Shown in pieces: positions 13,844 through 13,924 of a stretch of DNA of 13,924 nt; the stretch's first letter is position 1, and each line of letters opens with the position of its first letter. Source of the stretch: AWTP1-13 sp044868325 (lineage in GTDB: Bacteria > Pseudomonadota > Alphaproteobacteria > Rhizobiales > Hyphomicrobiaceae); contig JBIOWI010000279.1 in the NCBI GenBank assembly GCA_044868325.1, positions 1 through 13,924 of the forward strand, in the 5' to 3' direction. Under the pieces are notes generated by a model, which was given only the letters and a program-made list of their open reading frames with translations, did no database searches and was not told where the DNA came from. The translations under genes were made by a program, and so were the position numbers.

Positions 13844-13924
13844 TCCCGTCGTGTGGTCGCCACTGTAGATCCGGCACGGCGGCCTGACTACGCGCTCGCG
13901 GGCCGCATCGCACGTACCGGGGTG

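Noticed and set aside
1..13924. Mobile elements, CRISPR, tRNA or phage genes
   Set aside because: I looked for long terminal repeats, regularly spaced repeats, tRNA-like cloverleaf sequence and integrase or transposase motifs and saw none.

Overview
The window comes from a GC-rich bacterial chromosome with densely packed genes, strong G/C bias at third codon positions and frequent ATGA/TGATG overlaps. The protein families point to an alphaproteobacterium, probably Hyphomicrobiales or a relative. This is inferred from the urea/amide-type ABC importer, the fused urease gamma/beta subunit, the style of LuxR regulator and the small YLLFR-type orphan protein; no rRNA or other taxonomic marker is present.

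Region 1 (1-4345, + strand) is a branched-chain-amino-acid-type ABC importer of the urea/short-chain amide class: the 3' part of a substrate-binding protein (AmiC/FmdD/UrtA family), two permeases (UrtB- and UrtC-like) and two ATPases (UrtD- and UrtE-like). Two tandem GC hairpins lie between the binding-protein gene and the first permease gene.

Region 2 (4493-5530) is amiE, an aliphatic amidase with the full Glu-Lys-Cys catalytic triad. There is no stop codon between the UrtE-like ATPase and AmiE, so 3650-5530 is one open frame of 626 codons. A good internal ribosome binding site and a conserved AmiE N-terminus argue that AmiE is at least also made on its own.

Region 3 (5631-10718) is a compact urease locus in the order ureE-ureF-ureAB-ureC-ureG-ureD. 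The gamma and beta subunits are fused. UreC keeps every nickel ligand, the carbamylated lysine and the flap Cys-His, but differs from textbook ureases in two segments that line the urea pocket. UreE lacks a His-rich tail but has a His-rich cluster near its N-terminus.

Region 4 (10864-12473) holds a small protein of unknown function and a LuxR-type regulator, both on the + strand. Region 5 (12689-13801, - strand) is a convergent gene for a zinc-dependent, MetE C-terminal-domain-like methyltransferase. The convergent gap contains a perfect 10-bp-arm palindrome and two further hairpins, none followed by a T-run.

Taken together, regions 1-3 read as a nitrogen-scavenging module. The importer brings in short amides and/or urea, AmiE releases ammonia from amides, and the urease (or urease-like enzyme) releases ammonia from urea or a related compound. 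The LuxR protein is a possible but unproven local regulator. I saw no tRNA, rRNA, CRISPR array, insertion sequence or phage gene, and there is no gene-free stretch longer than 300 bases.
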